A stretch of 64,000 bases of DNA from SKVR01 sp037441525. GTDB taxonomy: Bacteria; Bacteroidota; Bacteroidia; Bacteroidales; UBA7960. The DNA lies in NCBI GenBank assembly GCA_037441525.1, contig JBBISA010000014.1, forward strand, positions 3,068 to 67,067. The letters run 5' to 3'. The notes under the pieces were generated by a model. That model was given only the letters and a program-made list of their open reading frames with translations. It was not told where the DNA came from and ran no database searches. The position numbers and the translations under genes are program-made. Below are positions 63,501 through 64,000 of the stretch, piece after piece. Within the stretch, counting starts at the first letter, position 1. Each line of letters begins with the position of its first letter.

Positions 63501-63938
63501 CAACTACTCATTCCCACCGATTATGTAGAAAGCACTCAGGAGCGACTGAACCTTTATAAAGACCTTGATAACCTTACAGGTGAAGAGCAGCTGCAGGAGT
63601 TTACAACCAATATGCAGGATCGCTTTGGCCCAATCCCAGCCGAAACCGATGGTTTGTTCAATGCGCTTCGCCTTAGATGGCTGGCCGGAAGGCTTGGGTT
63701 TGAAAAGATCATTCTCAAGTCGGGCGCTTTTATCGGGCATTTTATTTCCAACCCCGATTCTGCTTTTTACCAGAGTGATATTTTTCCGGCAATACTTTCC
63801 TATGTGCAGCATAACCCTCGCAAATGTGCCATTAAGGAAACCGATCAGCGTCTTATGCTGGCCGTTAAAAATATCGGCAATATTGAAGAAGCCCGGGGGT
63901 TTTTGCAAAAAGTTGAAGTTCGGCAAACCAATGGATAA
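60549..63938 (+). CDS. mfd: Transcription-repair coupling factor
   Basis: 1129 residues, close to the usual ~1150. It displaces RNA polymerase stalled at DNA damage and recruits nucleotide excision repair. UvrB-like N-terminal module (VLSSREDAAYFFNDLENL), RNA-polymerase-interacting Tudor-like region (LQPGDYITHIDHGVGIFSG near 450), and the RecG-like motor with CGDVGFGKTEVAIRAAFKA, motif II IDEEQKFGV, TATPIPRTLQFSLMG, and GRVGRT. The C-terminal TRCF domain is present. The start is GTG at 60549, supported by the promoter 24 bases upstream. Confidence 0.95.
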   Translation: MKPSELILRFKDCDIVKDLVTVLKESSIQFITLSGMTGSSVPLVAAAAYRSAPKPFVFILSSREDAAYFFNDLENLLEEKELPYEKRSVFLFPSSYKKPYQTAETDNANVLLRSEVVNRLLAETKKFIVVTYPDALTEKVISRKVLKKNILTLHAGEGTSVDFILELLIEYGFHRVDFVVEPGQFSLRGGIVDVFSYSNDFPFRIEIMGDGVESLRTFNPETQVSIERLEKITILPDISLLAEKSEKEDFFSIVPASAMFWSDDLLFARERIDDAFKKAESIFNSFTSGIKHAAPDELFINGEVFIRRIMEFGNVEFRRHFFTNLQTASYQFDFSPQPTFNKNFDLLVRDLTERTTQKYTNLIISDNPRQLNRIESIFESLAQIHLKEGRFHYDVSAISLHEGFIDHHQKLLCYTDHQIFERYHRFRIRDKFPGKKALTLKEINNLQPGDYITHIDHGVGIFSGLEKIEVNGKLQEAIRLIYKGNDILYISIHSLHRISKYAGKEGTEPVLNRLGSPAWANLKKKTKSRVKDIAKDLIKLYAERKAKKGFAFSPDTYLQNELEASFIYEDTPDQLKSTADVKADMEKPYPMDRLICGDVGFGKTEVAIRAAFKAVTDGKQVAVLVPTTILALQHYHTFRERLKEFPCTVDYINRFRSQAQKTDIIKKAKAGKIDILIGTHRLVSGDVEFKDLGLLIIDEEQKFGVSTKEKLKKLKVNVDTLTLTATPIPRTLQFSLMGARDLSQINTPPQNRFPIVTELHTFSEELVRDAIMYEVSRGGQIFFIHNRVQNIDEVAGMIKRLCPDLRIAIGHGQMPGTKLEEVMVDFIDGVYDVLVATSIVESGLDIPNANTIIINNPHHFGLSDLHQMRGRVGRTNKKAFCYLLAPPLITLTEEARKRLRTIEEFSELGSGFNIAMRDLDIRGAGNLLGAEQSGFISEIGFEMYHKILDEAILELKQTEFKDLFSQQEAIEMGFVQNCVLETDLQLLIPTDYVESTQERLNLYKDLDNLTGEEQLQEFTTNMQDRFGPIPAETDGLFNALRLRWLAGRLGFEKIILKSGAFIGHFISNPDSAFYQSDIFPAILSYVQHNPRKCAIKETDQRLMLAVKNIGNIEEARGFLQKVEVRQTNG

Positions 63939-63947
63939 CAACAATGA

Positions 63948-63979
63948 GGCTGTCTCAAAAGTAGAGGCAGCCTTTTTTT
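63948..63979 (+). terminator. Rho-independent terminator of mfd
   Basis: GGCTGTCTC-AAAAGTA-GAGGCAGCC (9-bp stem with one wobble), then seven T's, directly after the mfd stop. The AGGCTGTCTCAAAAG phrase also resembles some insertion-sequence ends, but no transposase is in view. Confidence 0.8.
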
Positions 63980-64000
63980 GTTAATAACTATTTGATAAGT

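Noticed and set aside
63947..64000. Insertion sequence end
   Set aside because: The sequence fits a stem plus T-run right after mfd, and no transposase or second end is visible.

Overview
The window is a chromosomal segment of a Bacteroidota bacterium, probably of the Bacteroidales/Marinilabiliales kind. Signs are a type IX secretion sorting domain, a TonB receptor with a carboxypeptidase-like N-terminal domain paired with DUF4249 lipoproteins, a BACON domain, a BatA-type protein, a Nudix-family arabinose regulator, and promoters of the TAnnTTTG type with A-rich leaders instead of strong Shine-Dalgarno sites. No transposase, integrase, CRISPR array, rRNA or tRNA was recognised.

Layout. 1-4.5 kb: topoisomerase IV subunit A (cut by the window edge) and a BatA/VWA membrane protein, both on minus. 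4.5-6 kb: a repeat-truncated beta-helix gene remnant. 6-10.5 kb: DEAD-box helicase, a small secreted protein, an M28 lipoprotein peptidase and a TspO-like membrane protein. 10.5-15.4 kb: an AT-rich DUF4249/TonB-receptor locus with three separate lesions (3' truncation, frameshift, in-frame stop). 15.5 kb: a candidate small RNA. 15.9-21.4 kb: a tripartite RND efflux operon. 21.4-25 kb: composite repeat, TrmJ-like methyltransferase, unknown genes, a secreted EEP-family protein. 25-30.6 kb: hybrid histidine kinase, then a glycosyltransferase/flippase pair. 30.7-37.4 kb: L-arabinose operon (Na+ symporter, Nudix-type AraR, AraA, AraD, AraB). 37.9-55.5 kb: two glutamate dehydrogenase genes, each beside a large receiver-domain protein with a PEP/pyruvate-binding (PPDK-N-like) domain, flanking a secreted-protein cluster (BACON/SUMF1 lipoprotein, T9SS cargo, and a 1783-residue C10 protease/LRR/HExxH protein). 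55.9-64 kb: asparagine synthetase, glycosyltransferase, fructose-1,6-bisphosphatase and Mfd.

The most interesting signals are: (1) the duplicated pairing of glutamate dehydrogenase (one copy with an NADP-type and one with an NAD-type coenzyme loop) with receiver/PPDK-N proteins that lack the phosphohistidine and PEP catalytic domains; (2) the two-protease LRR giant; (3) a family of dispersed repeats: a 15-bp iteron that starts at gene stop codons, a ~110-140 bp block around a CCCCGGG palindrome, and ~32-bp palindromes, some of which supply the last codons of genes; (4) a promoter-terminator pair defining a possible ~70-nt RNA. Functions come from reading motifs by eye; no database search was run.
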